The notes under the pieces are model-generated. The model saw nothing but the letters and a program-made list of their open reading frames with translations, ran no database searches and was not told where the DNA came from. A DNA stretch of 64,000 nt from Eretmocerus hayati (taxonomy: Eukaryota > Arthropoda > Insecta > Hymenoptera > Aphelinidae): contig CM056742.1 of assembly GCA_029851415.1 (NCBI GenBank), positions 147,565,121 to 147,629,120 of the forward strand, given 5' to 3'. Positions 62,171 to 64,000 of the stretch are shown here, one piece after another. Numbering within the stretch: position 1 is the stretch's first letter; every line of letters begins with the position of its first letter. The position numbers and the translations under genes were made by a program.

Positions 62171-64000
62171 CAAATTTTGAAATTTCTAATGTTAGTATGA
62201 TGATAAGCTAGCTGTACGAAATTCATCAATTGAATGGAACTTGAGTGTACCCAACGGTCATGAACTACGTGTTGTAGGGTAAAATTACTTCACATTCATT
62301 AGTGGCAAATTGATGAGGGATAGAAAAAAACACTGCGCACGATTTCGAGTTATCTCAAAGTCAGATTTTACTCGGGTTCGTCTCATTTTACTGCTGTATA
62401 TCAAAATTTTCCTAGGGAATTTCAAACAACTTCTTCAAGCCATCTAGGTTCAACTCAGAGCACTGTCTGTGAAGATTCATAATAACAAAATGAATTATGC
62501 ACGTCAGAAACTCGGCATATTATACATATATAGAAAGAAAGTACGAAGTGAGTGGCATGCGTGCAATTAAAATGTCTGAGATACCCGGATTATCATGACA
62601 CCAACCAAATCTGCAAACTTGGGTGAATTTGATCTGGAACCCAGCACTGTTTTTCATCATTTTTGTTCACGAATAATTTATTTTACATCATATAGATGGA
62701 GTCAATTTTTCGATTACAGCTCAAAGAAATGTCGGAGTGCTATACCTGTACTTACCGACATTACCGACTTTCGAAAATTCTCAATGAATTTTTGAGATAT
62801 CACAAATATCGAAATTATTGCCTATTCTAGACGTTACAAGAAATCGGCGATGACGTTAGTATCCGCGACATCTTAAAAATTCATCGAATAATATAAAGTC
62901 GACAAGACCGATAGTATCCGACATGGGCTGATATATCTTCAAGCGTGGAAAAAGCTCTTATTGTTTGTCTACTCAAGATCTCAACATATAACTAAAAATA
63001 TAAGTAGATTGTTGAACTCATCTTATACATTTGAATAATATATTTATACTGTGAGACAAGTTATTTCCGGATGAGTTTGTGAAAGAGTATATTTACTCAT
63101 AATACTTACTCGCATAACACAGAAATTGGCTCAAGATCAATAATTACCTCTTCAGTACATTCGCTCATGAATTCTCACCGAAATTGGATCACGTGTGTTT
63201 GTACTTAATTGCAAAGAAATTTCACTTCCAATCCATTGCATCGGATAACGCTTGTGGATTGTTGAGGAAATTTCCATCGCCTTGACTCTACATCACATCA
63301 ACCTCATTTCCCTCGTCATTTCCCGAAAAATGACCAAGGAATAATGAATATTCTACAGTCGCATAAGGCAGTATCCATGCGTAATTCACAATTTCTTCCA
63401 AGTGTTTTTAATTTCATTTACTTTCAATGGGCATAGTATACTTTGAAGCAAAGCTGCTTATATGAAGTTTCAAGTCGCGGGGGATCGTATCCTGAACGAT
63501 ACCTATATTAGGAAGTATGTACAATAATAAATCGCGAGCGCGAGAGGGTCTTTGGTGCTATTTTGGTTTCGAGTTTGAAGAGAGTACGTGTTTCCTGAAT
63601 AGGCAGTTGACGCTTCCGCTCAAGCACTCTATCAACGCTAAGATTAGTATATCATGCATGCGGTGCAGCATCAGCAGCTGCAAAAGCTCATATTCATCCC
63701 GATGAGCATTTCATATATTATAGTGTAGAATACATTGAACCGTGGCATGAATGTATACTTGTGGCCTTCTGAGATTTCATGGGTCAAAGTTTTTTCAAGT
63801 GGTGAATGTCATCGCAAACATCGTATTACTGCTCCTTATGGTTTTTTATGTTAAGAGAAAAAAATTTGGTAAAACTTCCGTTTATACATCATGGCACTTC
63901 AAAATGTGCGAAGCGGATGAGTGGAAAACTTTCAAAAGGATTAAAGTTATCCAAGGATTGATTGTTTCAACATTTACATTTGATTGTTTCGAAACTCAGT
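62171..64000. other. Upstream flank, nothing supported
   Basis: The missing 5' exons of the minus-strand nuclear-protein gene should lie here or beyond the window. I searched for a C2CH THAP finger on the minus strand and did not find one. No other gene is supported. Confidence 0.4.

Overview
The window is insect nuclear DNA. It is AT-rich and gene-poor, its genes are split by GT-AG introns, it carries many DNA-transposon fragments and tRNA/5S-derived repeats, and it encodes orthologues of metazoan proteins. A holometabolous insect, perhaps a hymenopteran, fits, but nothing here fixes the order. I placed exons by hand, requiring GT/AG borders and unbroken phase.

Layout. (1) 3.2-5.8 kb (+): an eight-exon gene I do not recognise. 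(2) 6.6-10.3 kb (+): the 3' part of a DPP6/DPP10-type dipeptidyl-peptidase-like gene without its catalytic residues; one intron is almost wholly a 1,562-bp hAT element with a perfect 8-bp target duplication. (3) 11.1 kb (-): tRNA-Arg(UCU). 11.8-14 kb holds two fold-back elements. (4) 15.5-22.3 kb (+): a complete calpain-D/small optic lobes gene (15 coding exons, 1,443 aa, seven zinc fingers, intact Cys/His/Asn). (5) 28.05-32.5 kb (-): a divergent tetraspanin with an unusually long N-terminal tail. (6) 33-39 kb: TTAA-flanked piggyBac-like DNA and simple repeats. (7) 39.4-44.9 kb (+): three short intronless genes for small C-terminally anchored membrane proteins, two of them clear paralogues. 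(8) 46.8-50.4 kb: a nested inverted repeat with 791-bp, roughly 99% identical inner arms. (9) 50.9 kb: a 5S-rRNA-derived repeat. (10) 54.4-58.0 kb (+): cyclin K with a cysteine-rich insert and a basic tail. (11) 59.97-62.2 kb (-): the 3' exons of a probable THAP-type nuclear protein.

The genes do not form a pathway; they are ordinary chromosomal neighbours. The least explained material is the small membrane-protein cluster (EQxPLxTP motif before a shared membrane anchor), the large nested inverted repeat, the unrecognised gene at 3.2 kb and the cysteine-rich block inside cyclin K.
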